NCBI GenBank assembly: GCA_023433305.1
Contig: JAEZCZ010000004.1
Location: 1 to 35,822, forward strand
DNA length: 35,822 bases
Origin: Pseudomonadota bacterium
Lineage (GTDB): Bacteria > Pseudomonadota > Alphaproteobacteria > Sphingomonadales > Sphingomonadaceae
Reading direction: 5' to 3'
The translations under genes were made by a program, and so were the position numbers. Within the stretch, counting starts at the first letter, position 1. Every line of letters begins with the position of its first letter. Positions 23,614 to 31,412 of this stretch are shown piece by piece. A model generated the notes under the pieces. That model saw only the letters and a list, made by a program, of their open reading frames with translations. It was not told the DNA's origin and did no database searches.

Positions 23614-24528
23614 TTAGGTTCCCTCCGCACGGGCGATGTCGCGCTCGTCCGGCCGCGTTAGGCGATGCTCGCGCCAGGCTATGATCAAGCCCGCAGCGAC
23701 GATCAGCGGCACCCCCAGCCAGGTGGTCGCGGGCGGCAGCATTCCGAACAAGAGCCACCCGTAGAGCGTTGCCCAGAACAAGCTGGAATAGTCCATCACG
23801 ATGACGCTCGCGACTTTGCCGAAACGGAGCGCGGCGGTGAGCAGTAGCTGGCCGAGCGCACCGGTGAGACCGATCGCCAACAGCAGAAGCCAGCCGGTTG
23901 CATCGTGCGAGGTGGCGACGAACGGGAGCGAAAGCGCGGTGAGCGGTGCGCTGAACAACGCGAAATAGAACACGATGGTAAGCGGCTTATCGGTGCGGTT
24001 GAGGTCGGCGATCTGGATCGAGATCAGCGCGATCATGAACGCGCCCCCCAATGCCACGAGCGCTCCGTAGAGCGGGAAATGGCCCGCTCCCGGCTGCGCG
24101 ATGATCAGGATTCCGATGAAGCCGAGTGCGACCGCCGACCAGCGCCAGATGCCGACGTGCTCCTTGAGTAGCACGATAGAAAGCAGGACCGCCCAGATCG
24201 GCACGGTGAAGTTGATCGTGGTGGCTTCCGCGAGCGGCAGCAGGATCACCGCTCCGAAGTTCAGGATCATCCCGATGGTCCCATAGAGGCCGCGCAGGAA
24301 ATGCGTTCGGGGTCGTTTCGTGGCGAGCGCGCCGATCCCTGTCGTGGCGAGGACCCAGCCCAGTGCGATCGGGATGGTGATGAACTGCCGCCAGAACATG
24401 ATCTCCAGCAAGTGGATGTCGCGCTCGGCGGCTAGCTTGATCAGCGCGGACATCGTTGCCAGCGCGGCGATTGCGCCGAGGCGGATGAGCAACGCGAGCA
24501 GAGGGCGGCTGGCGGGGGCGGCTTGCAC
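23614..24528 (-). CDS. EamA/DMT-family transporter
   Basis: 304 residues, ten predicted membrane helices in two EamA repeats (about 10-145 and 155-285). Typical marks: LIKLAAERDIHLLEIMFWRQ, the LLPLAEATTINFTVPIWA stretch, LLKEHVGIWRWSAVALGFIG, and in the second half VIVMDYSSLFWATLYGWLLF. Likely exports or imports a small metabolite; substrate unknown. The start is GTG at 24528 (QAAPASRP) with no clear Shine-Dalgarno. It lies upstream of the entericidin-like gene on the same strand with a 57-base gap, and divergent from a small membrane protein gene. Confidence 0.92.
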   Translation of the reverse strand: MQAAPASRPLLALLIRLGAIAALATMSALIKLAAERDIHLLEIMFWRQFITIPIALGWVLATTGIGALATKRPRTHFLRGLYGTIGMILNFGAVILLPLAEATTINFTVPIWAVLLSIVLLKEHVGIWRWSAVALGFIGILIIAQPGAGHFPLYGALVALGGAFMIALISIQIADLNRTDKPLTIVFYFALFSAPLTALSLPFVATSHDATGWLLLLAIGLTGALGQLLLTAALRFGKVASVIVMDYSSLFWATLYGWLLFGMLPPATTWLGVPLIVAAGLIIAWREHRLTRPDERDIARAEGT

Positions 24529-24602
24529 GGACCCGCCATAAGACGGATCAGGGCCCGATCAAGCGTTGCCCGGCGCAGGGGAGAACACCATATGGCGCCC
24601 GC

Positions 24603-24833
24603 ATGAAGGAGCCGGATTTCCTGCTGTTCGCGAGCGACGCGACGCTGATCGGAATCGCCGGTGGTGTGCTCCTGCTGATCGCGGCCGCCGCCTTCCTGGG
24701 CGAGCGGCGGCGGATGAAGCGGCGGCACATCGACGCCGTCGGCTGGATGCCGTGGTCGAGCGTGTCGGTGTTCGCGACTTTCGCCGGGCTGGTGCTCGTG
24801 GCCGTGGCGGTGTCCGGCTGGCTACGCGTCTAG
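24603..24833 (+). CDS. Small two-helix membrane protein, unknown
   Basis: 76 residues with two membrane helices (LIGIAGGVLLLIAAAAFLGE and VSVFATFAGLVLVAVAVSGW) joined by a basic cytoplasmic loop RRRMKRRHIDAVGWMPWSS. The loop wording and length look like small conserved proteins of Sphingomonadales, but I know no function. A 4-codon frame (ATG at 24592, MAPA) with GGGGAG upstream ends in TGA overlapping this ATG, so translation may be coupled. The TAG stop shares CTAG with the TAG stop of convergent cpaF. Confidence 0.7.
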   Translation: MKEPDFLLFASDATLIGIAGGVLLLIAAAAFLGERRRMKRRHIDAVGWMPWSSVSVFATFAGLVLVAVAVSGWLRV

Positions 24834-26350
24834 AGGCACGCTTCCAGGTAGGCCTGATCGAAGCCGAATTGGCGTGCTTTCTCGAGCGTGTACGGGCGCA
24901 GGCCCGACGAGCGAAACTCGCCGATGATCTTTCCGTCGTCGCTCTCGTCCAGGTACTCGAAGTTGAAGAGTTCCTGGGTAACGATCACGTCGCCTTCCAT
25001 CCCGATTACCTCGGTGATGTTGGTCGTCCGGCGCGAGCCGTCGCGCAGGCGCTTGACCTGGACGATCAGGTCGACCGACTCCGCGATCTGACGGCTGATG
25101 GCTTCCTTCGGGATCTTGATGTCGCCCATCAGGATCATGTTTTCCATACGGCCGAGGCATTCGCGCGGGCTGTTGGCGTGCAGCGTGCACATCGAGCCGT
25201 CGTGGCCGGTGTTCATCGCCGCGAGCAGGTCGAAACACTCGGCGCCACGGATTTCGCCGAGGATGATGCGGTCGGGGCGCATACGCAGCGCGTTCTTGAC
25301 GAGGTCGCCGATGGTGATCGCGCCCTGGCCCTCGAGGTTCGGCGGGCGAGTTTCGAGCGGCAGCCAGTGCGGTTGCTGAAGCCGAAGCTCGGCCGCGTCC
25401 TCGATCGTCAGCACGCGCTCGCCCGGATCGATCATTTTCGAAAGGGCATTGAGCATCGTGGTCTTGCCCGAGCCGGTACCGCCCGAGATGACGATGTTCA
25501 TGCGGGTCGCGCCGGCGATCTTGAGCGCCGTCGCCATCTTGTCGCTCATGCTGCCGAAGTCGCGCAGCATGTCGATGGTGATGGGCTTCTCGGAGAACTT
25601 ACGAATCGAGATCGCCGTGCCGCGCAGTGAAAGCGGCGGGACGATCACGTTGACGCGGCTGCCGTCCTTGAGGCGGGCGTCGGCCAGCGGGGTGGTCTGG
25701 TCCACGCGGCGGCCGACCTGGTTGACGATGCGCTGGGCGATCTGGAACAGATGCGATTCGTCGCGGAACTGGATTGGCGCGAGCTGCAGCTTGCCCTTCT
25801 TTTCGATGTAGGTCTGCAGCGGCCCGTTGACCATGATGTCGCTGACATCGGGGTCGTTGAGCAGCTCCTCGAGCGGGCCGAAGCCGAGCAGTTCGTCGAT
25901 CAGCACCTTCTCGAGCGCGAACTGCTCGCGGCGGTTGAGGGTGACCTTGAGCTCGGTCAGCACCTCCATGATGATCGGGCGAAATTCCTCGCTCAGCTCT
26001 TCCTTCGAGAGCGTCGCCGCGGCTTCGGGGTCCACCCGTTCGAGGAGGCGCGGGAGGACCTGTTCCTTGATCTTGTGGACCGACGCCTCGAAGCCGCCGA
26101 CTTCGGACTTGTGATCGTTCACGGCGTTGGCGCGATCGGCCAGTCGCGTCATCGCGTCGCCGCGATTGGGCGCGCCGGTCGGCGCGGCCGGCTCCATTGC
26201 GGGCGCTTCGCCGGGAATGGGAGGGAACTGCTCGCCGCCACGCGGCGCGATGGGGGCGGGGCCACCCTTCATCGGCTTCGCGACCCCGAAGCTCGGGCGG
26301 GCCCCCGGAGCCATGCCGCCCACTCCGTTCTTGCGGCCGAATGCGCTCAT
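24830..26350 (-). CDS. cpaF: CpaF/TadA-family pilus assembly ATPase
   Basis: 506-residue secretion ATPase of the Flp/Tad pilus. The first about 65 residues are Gly/Pro/Ala-rich and probably disordered. Then an N-terminal helical domain (LGFGPLEELLNDPDVSDIMVNGP) and the RecA-like core: Walker A GGTGSGKT (290-297), Asp box ERVLTIEDAAEL, Walker B RPDRIILGEIRG and the His box NTGHDGSMCTLHANSP. All are intact, so an active cytoplasmic hexamer is expected. Start ATG 26350 is chosen because AGAGGGACGGGA precedes it; an in-frame start at 26392 is less likely. Neither neighbour is a pilus gene. Confidence 0.94.
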   Translation of the reverse strand: MSAFGRKNGVGGMAPGARPSFGVAKPMKGGPAPIAPRGGEQFPPIPGEAPAMEPAAPTGAPNRGDAMTRLADRANAVNDHKSEVGGFEASVHKIKEQVLPRLLERVDPEAAATLSKEELSEEFRPIIMEVLTELKVTLNRREQFALEKVLIDELLGFGPLEELLNDPDVSDIMVNGPLQTYIEKKGKLQLAPIQFRDESHLFQIAQRIVNQVGRRVDQTTPLADARLKDGSRVNVIVPPLSLRGTAISIRKFSEKPITIDMLRDFGSMSDKMATALKIAGATRMNIVISGGTGSGKTTMLNALSKMIDPGERVLTIEDAAELRLQQPHWLPLETRPPNLEGQGAITIGDLVKNALRMRPDRIILGEIRGAECFDLLAAMNTGHDGSMCTLHANSPRECLGRMENMILMGDIKIPKEAISRQIAESVDLIVQVKRLRDGSRRTTNITEVIGMEGDVIVTQELFNFEYLDESDDGKIIGEFRSSGLRPYTLEKARQFGFDQAYLEACL

Positions 26351-26453
26351 TCCCGTCCCTCTAAGCTCGTAACCGTTCGGACACACAGGCAATATTCCGG
26401 CGTCCGCCTGAGTGCTCTCGCGTGTCTTGGTGAATAAATCGCAAACCTTGATT

Positions 26454-27731
26454 TTATCTAAAAGCTGGGACCGGAGCAGTCCCTGTCACGGAGCGCCTCC
26501 GAGGCTCCAAGGACGAGCCGGGCGCCATCGCCGCCGCACAGCAAAGAGCGAAGAGCGCAAGGGACTGATTGTAGAACAGCGCCCCGTCGATGAACGAATA
26601 GGCGGCCAGGACCAGAGCGCCGCAACGGAACCCGGCATTGTCGGTAGTGCTCGGCCTAAGGAACCCGGGTGCTATCCGCGTCACTAAAACCAAGCACAGC
26701 AGGGTGCCGACAATTCCCCAGGCGTGGAGGAACTGCAGTGCGATGTTGTGCGGCTGCGCGATGTTGAGACTTCCACCTATCAACAGCTTGAATTGGCCGT
26801 CTCCATGACCGAACCAGGGGCGCGCTTGAATGAGGTCGATGGTGGCCCGCCATACTTCGATCCGCCCGGAATCCCCGTAGCGGTTCATACTATCCGGCCC
26901 TTGGTTTCCAATAGGGAGCGAGGCATCGAGGCCGTAGGCGATGGCAAAGCCTGCGAGCCCGCATGACACGAACAAGAACCAAAGCCACGAAGAGCGGAAC
27001 TCGCGAGACAAGACAGCGCCAGCGGCAAGACCAACGACAGCTGCGGCCACCGCGCCCCGAGTGCCGGTCCAAAACGCCAAGGCGAAAGCGATGGCTATCG
27101 CGAACAGCGCCAGCCGGTCCTTCTTTGCGGCAGCCGGCATTGAGAGCCCAATGACCGCCGCAGCGTAGTATCCGAACCATCGAATGTGGCTGAAGGCCGG
27201 AAGTCCAAAGACACTTTCCTCAGCACTTTGGTCCGTCGTGGCGACGAACACGATGAGCATGGCGAAGAACACCAGAAATCCGCACAAGACGGCTCGGAGG
27301 TGATATTCGTATTCGAACATCCCCAGGCGCCAGAGGTTGACGACTGCCAGCCCGAAAACGAAATGGATCGTCCAGATCCCCGTGCGGAGGAGGGAAGTGG
27401 CCGGTGAATCGGCCGTAGCCGCGGTCGCCCACATGAGCACGGCCAAGGCGCCGAGCAAGGCGAGATCGAGAAGACGGGGCTTCGGAAGGCGGATACCTTC
27501 GCGGAACGAAATGAAGATGATCAGCAACTCGATTGCGACCACGGGCAGGGCATAGCCGCGCGCCATCTCTTGCAAGCCGGTCATGTCCTCGCTCCAGGTC
27601 AATGCGAACAGCAACACCGGGGCAAAGCCGAACAGCCAGGCCACAAGTTTGCCGACATCGGGAGCAGATGCTGCGAGAGTCGCGTTGACGCTGTCGGCTT
27701 GGGAGGTGCAGGAGTTTGACTGCTGATTCAT
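26454..27731 (-). CDS. O-antigen ligase/polymerase-like (Wzy_C) membrane protein
   Basis: 425 residues with about ten to twelve membrane helices and the Wzy_C region of O-antigen ligases. The large loop carries SGRIEVWRATIDLIQARPWFGHGDGQF, then QPHNIALQFLHAWGIVGTLL, where the His of PHN matches the conserved functional histidine. It could ligate or polymerise surface polysaccharide at the periplasmic face. Start ATG 27731 has AGAGG upstream. Base composition is lower in GC than its neighbours (27181-27240 is 33 of 60 by my count), which hints at horizontal acquisition, as is usual for surface-glycan genes. No glycosyltransferases are adjacent. Confidence 0.85.
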   Translation of the reverse strand: MNQQSNSCTSQADSVNATLAASAPDVGKLVAWLFGFAPVLLFALTWSEDMTGLQEMARGYALPVVAIELLIIFISFREGIRLPKPRLLDLALLGALAVLMWATAATADSPATSLLRTGIWTIHFVFGLAVVNLWRLGMFEYEYHLRAVLCGFLVFFAMLIVFVATTDQSAEESVFGLPAFSHIRWFGYYAAAVIGLSMPAAAKKDRLALFAIAIAFALAFWTGTRGAVAAAVVGLAAGAVLSREFRSSWLWFLFVSCGLAGFAIAYGLDASLPIGNQGPDSMNRYGDSGRIEVWRATIDLIQARPWFGHGDGQFKLLIGGSLNIAQPHNIALQFLHAWGIVGTLLCLVLVTRIAPGFLRPSTTDNAGFRCGALVLAAYSFIDGALFYNQSLALFALCCAAAMAPGSSLEPRRRSVTGTAPVPAFR

Positions 27732-27827
27732 CTGCCTCTTTGAGCACGGTTCGCTTGAAGTTCAGTTAACGGCTCGCTCACCATGTTGCGGCGCCCGCAG
27801 CCGTCCCCGCTCTGAGAACGCTTTTCC

Positions 27828-28751
27828 ATGCACCAATCCGATCGCGCCGGGCTTCTCTATGCGCTTGCCGGCTTTTGTACGCTCTCGATCGGTGATGCGA
27901 TCATCAAGGGGATGCCGGGGGCGTGGCCGGCTCCGGCGATGGCGGCGACGCGTTATGTCGCCGGCACGATCCTGCTTGCGGTGCTCCTCGCGCGCAGCGA
28001 GGGATTGGCGGCATTGCGGCTGCCGCGCGACCGGTTGCAATGGGTGCGCGGCGTCGCGATCAGCGTGTCGGCTGTCGGGATGTTCCTGGCCGTCTGGATC
28101 ATGCCCCTCGCGGAGGCGACGACTATCGTCTTCACACAGCCCCTGATCACCGCGATGCTGGCCATGTTGTTGCTGGGCGAGCGGGCGCGGCCATCGACCT
28201 GGCTGGCGACGGTCGTGGCGTTCGGGGGCGTGTTCATGGTTCTCCGACCGAACTTCGCCACGGCGGGCTGGGGTGTGCTGCTGCCGCTGTTGAGCGCGGC
28301 GGGGATGGCGGTGACGATCATCGCCAACCGCAAGGTCACGGGCCGGGCGAGTGTGCTGGCGATGCAGTACTACATGTCGATCACCGCGATGATCTTCCTG
28401 CTGGTTGCTACCGGCGCGGCGCACCTTAGCGGCCTTGAGGGTTTCACCATGCATTGGCCGCACTGGAGCGTCGTGGCCCGATGCGTCTTCATCGGCCTGA
28501 CCGCGACTCTCGCGCAGTGGCTGATTTTCATGGGCACCGTGAAAGCGGGAGCCGGAACCGTGGCGCCGATGACGTATGGCCAACTCCTGATGGCCGTGGC
28601 GCTCGGCTGGCTCTTCTTCGGTGAAAGCCCGGACCCGACCGGCATCGCTGGGGCTGCGGTGATCGTCGGCTCGGGGCTGTTCCTGTGGTGGCGGGGGCGC
28701 GTGAACGACAGGTCCAGCCAGTCACAGCATAACGCCGCACCGCGAAGCTGA
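27828..28751 (+). CDS. EamA/DMT-family transporter (second copy type)
   Basis: 307 residues, ten predicted membrane helices in two EamA repeats. Marks: YALAGFCTLSIGDAIIKGM, the WIMPLAEATTIVFTQPLITA stretch that closely parallels PLAEATTINFTVPIWA in the other EamA gene of this window, and in the second half GTVAPMTYGQLLMAVALGWL. Overall similarity to the 23614-24528 protein is otherwise limited, so they are distant paralogues. Substrate unknown. Divergent from the O-antigen-ligase-like gene with 96 bases between them; the 744-residue unknown follows 85 bases downstream. Confidence 0.92.
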   Translation: MHQSDRAGLLYALAGFCTLSIGDAIIKGMPGAWPAPAMAATRYVAGTILLAVLLARSEGLAALRLPRDRLQWVRGVAISVSAVGMFLAVWIMPLAEATTIVFTQPLITAMLAMLLLGERARPSTWLATVVAFGGVFMVLRPNFATAGWGVLLPLLSAAGMAVTIIANRKVTGRASVLAMQYYMSITAMIFLLVATGAAHLSGLEGFTMHWPHWSVVARCVFIGLTATLAQWLIFMGTVKAGAGTVAPMTYGQLLMAVALGWLFFGESPDPTGIAGAAVIVGSGLFLWWRGRVNDRSSQSQHNAAPRS

Positions 28752-28836
28752 AGGCAGATTCCTTGCCATTTGGCGGGTTCGGAACCGGGACGGCATCCTG
28801 CTGTTCAGGCTCAATGAACCCAATTGGAGCGGGTAA

Positions 28837-31071
28837 ATGGACAAGGTCGAGACCAAGCCCGCCGTCAAAGCCGTCAGCCCTTACGTCCCTGCCTTGAGGG
28901 ACGAATTGAAAGCGGGTTCCATGAAGCAGCTCGGCCGGTTCGAGCTGGGCGGGTTGCAAGTCCAAATCGCCCAGGGCGTCGACTCGGTCTGGGCAATTAT
29001 TCGTCGCAAGGGCAAAGGCGGACTCGCCTTTCGCGCTGTTCACATTCCCGGCGGTGGCGCGCTTACAAGCACCAAGCTGAAACCCGCGGACGACAGGGCA
29101 TTCGAGCTCGAGGTTGAAAGCAACCTTGGCCGACACCGCGTCTGGTTCGCTGGGAGCGGCGCGGAACTGCAGCGGCTTTGCGCGCACGTCGAGTTCACGC
29201 CGTCGGCAAACCTGCGATTCCCATACCTCCCACGCGACCTCTATGCCCTCGACGCGAACGACGATCCGCTGGGGGCAGAAGGGAACATCGAGGCGGCGCA
29301 AAGAGGCACCACGAGCGGCTTGGTCTATTTCCGCTTCGAGGAGCCAGCATTCGGCAGCGCCCTCTATCTCCAGGACCTGACGCAGCTCAATCCATACTTC
29401 CTCATGACAAAGACCAAGCCGGACGGCGTCGTTGGCGGCGAATGGCCGGAGTTGGGCTTCCAGATCCCGACCGCCGAAACGCATGACGTCGATGACAGCG
29501 GCTGGCTAAAGGCGGGTGAAAGCTACGTGCTCTCGCATGCCATCATCGTATTTCGAGAGTGGGCGGCCGACAACGAACAGGAAATGGCCCGCCAGTTCCT
29601 ACAGATGCTCGGGACCGCGTACAAGGCGCTCGAACTTCCAACCGTCGAATATCGCGACTGGGTCGACCGTGCCGAACGTACACTGCGCGACCTCGAGACC
29701 GCGGAACAGGCTCGGCGCCGGGAATATGGTGACCTGTACCTGATGCCTTATCCGGATGGCGAGTATCCCGATGCCATGATCCAGCTGTCGGTCATTCAGG
29801 CGCTGCACGAATATGGCATGTGGCGAGGCAAGGAGCTCGCGCTCGAAGCCGAGTTCATGAAGGGAGTGCACCGGTTCTACGACAAGAAGATCAAGACGCT
29901 GCGGCGTTATCTTCCGAACGTGGGCGAAAAGCAGGGCAAGGATCCCGACGAGGTCGATTCCTGGTATCTTTATCATCCGATGCTCAACCTCGGCCGGCTG
30001 GCGTTGCGCGGCAACGCCGAGGCGAAGGACCTGCTGCTGCGCTCGGTCGACTACGGCATCAGGGCGGCGCAGCATTTCGACTACGCCTGGCCTATCACGT
30101 ACAAAATCGGCGATTTCGCGATCATAACAAAAGCGCGCGGGGACGAGCGGTTCGGGCAGACCGACGTCGGCGGCATTTACGCCTACGTCATGCTGCAATG
30201 CTTCGAGCTGACCGGGGAGGATCGGTTTGTTCAGGAGGCCCGCAAGGCGATCGACAAGGCCAAGGAACTGCGGTTCGACCTGCTTTACCAAGCCAATCTG
30301 ACCACCTGGGGCGCGGTTGCATGCCTGCGTTTATGGCGAATTACAGACGATGCCAGCTACCTAGCGCAGAGCTACGCCTACCTGGCTGGCTTCTTCCATA
30401 ATTCGATCATGTGGCAGTCCAGGATCGGGACGGCCAAGGACTTCGATCACTTCATGGGGGTGATCTGCCTCCACGACGCGCCGTACATGGCGATGTACGA
30501 GTGTTTTGAGAGCTTCGCAGGTTTCGAGGAATACCTGGCACAGGCTGGCCCAGAGCTCGACCCGGCGGCGCGCATGCTGGTGAGCGAGTACTGCAAGTAT
30601 GCGCTTCACCGGGCGGTCTTCTATTATCCGGACAATCTGCCCAAGGAAGACATCCAGTGGGACGAACACCAGAGCGGGGTCATCAACCCGAAGCTGTCGT
30701 TCCCGCTGGAAGACCTGTATCCCGACGGGCAGCTGGCCGGACAGGTGGGGCAGGAGATCTACGGCGCGGGCGCAGCGTTCGTATTCGCCAGCCGCTCGCA
30801 TCACCCCGTCGAGAACGCCCCCTTCAGCATCTACTGCGACCATTTCATTCGCTCGCACGAGCGCTCGGGGGAGCGCTCGCTGAGCATCTCGCTCGATGGA
30901 GGCGAAACCTGCGTCGCCAACCTTTGCGTGCTGCGGGAGAAGCGGAAGAAGCTCCCCAAACTCTCGGTCACGACAGCTGGAGGGGATCCGATCAGGCCGC
31001 AGGCGTCGACGGACGACCGCATCGATTTTCACGTCCCCGCATTCGGGAGGGTGATCCTCACCTGGGAGTGA
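28837..31071 (+). CDS. Large protein of unknown function with alpha/alpha-barrel-like core
   Basis: 744 residues, no signal peptide or membrane helix, so cytoplasmic. I do not recognise the family. Residues about 35-240 look beta-rich (LGGLQVQIAQGVDSVWAIIR, GLVYFRFEEP, GGEWPELGFQIP). Residues about 245-620 are helical with regularly spaced aromatic and acidic residues (DSWYLYHPMLNLGRLALRGN, HFDYAWPITYKIGDFAI, GGIYAYVMLQCFELTGEDRF, TTWGAVACLRLWRITDD), the style of a six-hairpin glycosidase or epimerase barrel. About 680-744 is again beta (SLSISLDGGETCVANLCVL, VPAFGRVILTW). That three-part order is seen in carbohydrate-active enzymes, so sugar binding is a reasonable guess only. GGAG lies 7 bases before ATG 28837. 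Convergent with the atp operon. Confidence 0.85.
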   Translation: MDKVETKPAVKAVSPYVPALRDELKAGSMKQLGRFELGGLQVQIAQGVDSVWAIIRRKGKGGLAFRAVHIPGGGALTSTKLKPADDRAFELEVESNLGRHRVWFAGSGAELQRLCAHVEFTPSANLRFPYLPRDLYALDANDDPLGAEGNIEAAQRGTTSGLVYFRFEEPAFGSALYLQDLTQLNPYFLMTKTKPDGVVGGEWPELGFQIPTAETHDVDDSGWLKAGESYVLSHAIIVFREWAADNEQEMARQFLQMLGTAYKALELPTVEYRDWVDRAERTLRDLETAEQARRREYGDLYLMPYPDGEYPDAMIQLSVIQALHEYGMWRGKELALEAEFMKGVHRFYDKKIKTLRRYLPNVGEKQGKDPDEVDSWYLYHPMLNLGRLALRGNAEAKDLLLRSVDYGIRAAQHFDYAWPITYKIGDFAIITKARGDERFGQTDVGGIYAYVMLQCFELTGEDRFVQEARKAIDKAKELRFDLLYQANLTTWGAVACLRLWRITDDASYLAQSYAYLAGFFHNSIMWQSRIGTAKDFDHFMGVICLHDAPYMAMYECFESFAGFEEYLAQAGPELDPAARMLVSEYCKYALHRAVFYYPDNLPKEDIQWDEHQSGVINPKLSFPLEDLYPDGQLAGQVGQEIYGAGAAFVFASRSHHPVENAPFSIYCDHFIRSHERSGERSLSISLDGGETCVANLCVLREKRKKLPKLSVTTAGGDPIRPQASTDDRIDFHVPAFGRVILTWE

Positions 31072-31108
31072 GCCTAGCGGATAATGATCCCGCGCTCAGG
31101 GCAAAGAA

Positions 31109-31129
31109 AGGGCGCCGCAAGGGCGCCCT
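31109..31129 (-). terminator. Intrinsic terminator of the atp operon
   Basis: Perfect 8-bp stem AGGGCGCC (31109-31116) and GGCGCCCT (31122-31129) with a 5-base loop. Read on the minus strand it is followed by TTTCTTTG, a T-tract, placing it 21 bases after the atpC stop. It may also stop transcription from the convergent 744-residue gene. Confidence 0.75.
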
Positions 31130-31150
31130 CTCCTTCATCAGTGGGAGCGT

Positions 31151-31408
31151 TCAGCCCTCAACATGCTCGGCGAGCACGGTGAGGCCGTTCGAGCCCACTT
31201 CGGCGAAACCGCCTCTGACCTCGATGGATTCGAATTCGGAACCCTCGGTGCGATAGACTTTGACGGCCCCGTCTCGGATCGTCGACATCACCGGAGCGTG
31301 GCCCTCGAGCACGCCGAACTCGCCTTCGGTTCCAGGCACGACCACCATGTGGACGTCCTCGGAGCGGACCAGGCGGGCCGGCGTGACGAGTTCGAAGTGG
31401 AGGGCCAT
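31151..31408 (-). CDS. atpC: ATP synthase F1 epsilon subunit, short form
   Basis: 85 residues covering only the N-terminal beta-sandwich of epsilon: LHFELVTPARLVRSEDVHMV, then VVPGTEGEFGVLEGHAPVMS and VRGGFAEVGSNGLTVLAEHV. The C-terminal two-helix domain, which in E. coli inhibits ATP hydrolysis, is absent: the stop comes right after the sandwich. The window shows no frameshifted remnant after the stop, where the terminator begins. Epsilon links gamma to the c-ring. Start ATG is 4 bases after the atpD stop, so the two are coupled. Confidence 0.93.
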   Translation of the reverse strand: MALHFELVTPARLVRSEDVHMVVVPGTEGEFGVLEGHAPVMSTIRDGAVKVYRTEGSEFESIEVRGGFAEVGSNGLTVLAEHVEG

Positions 31409-31412
31409 CGGC

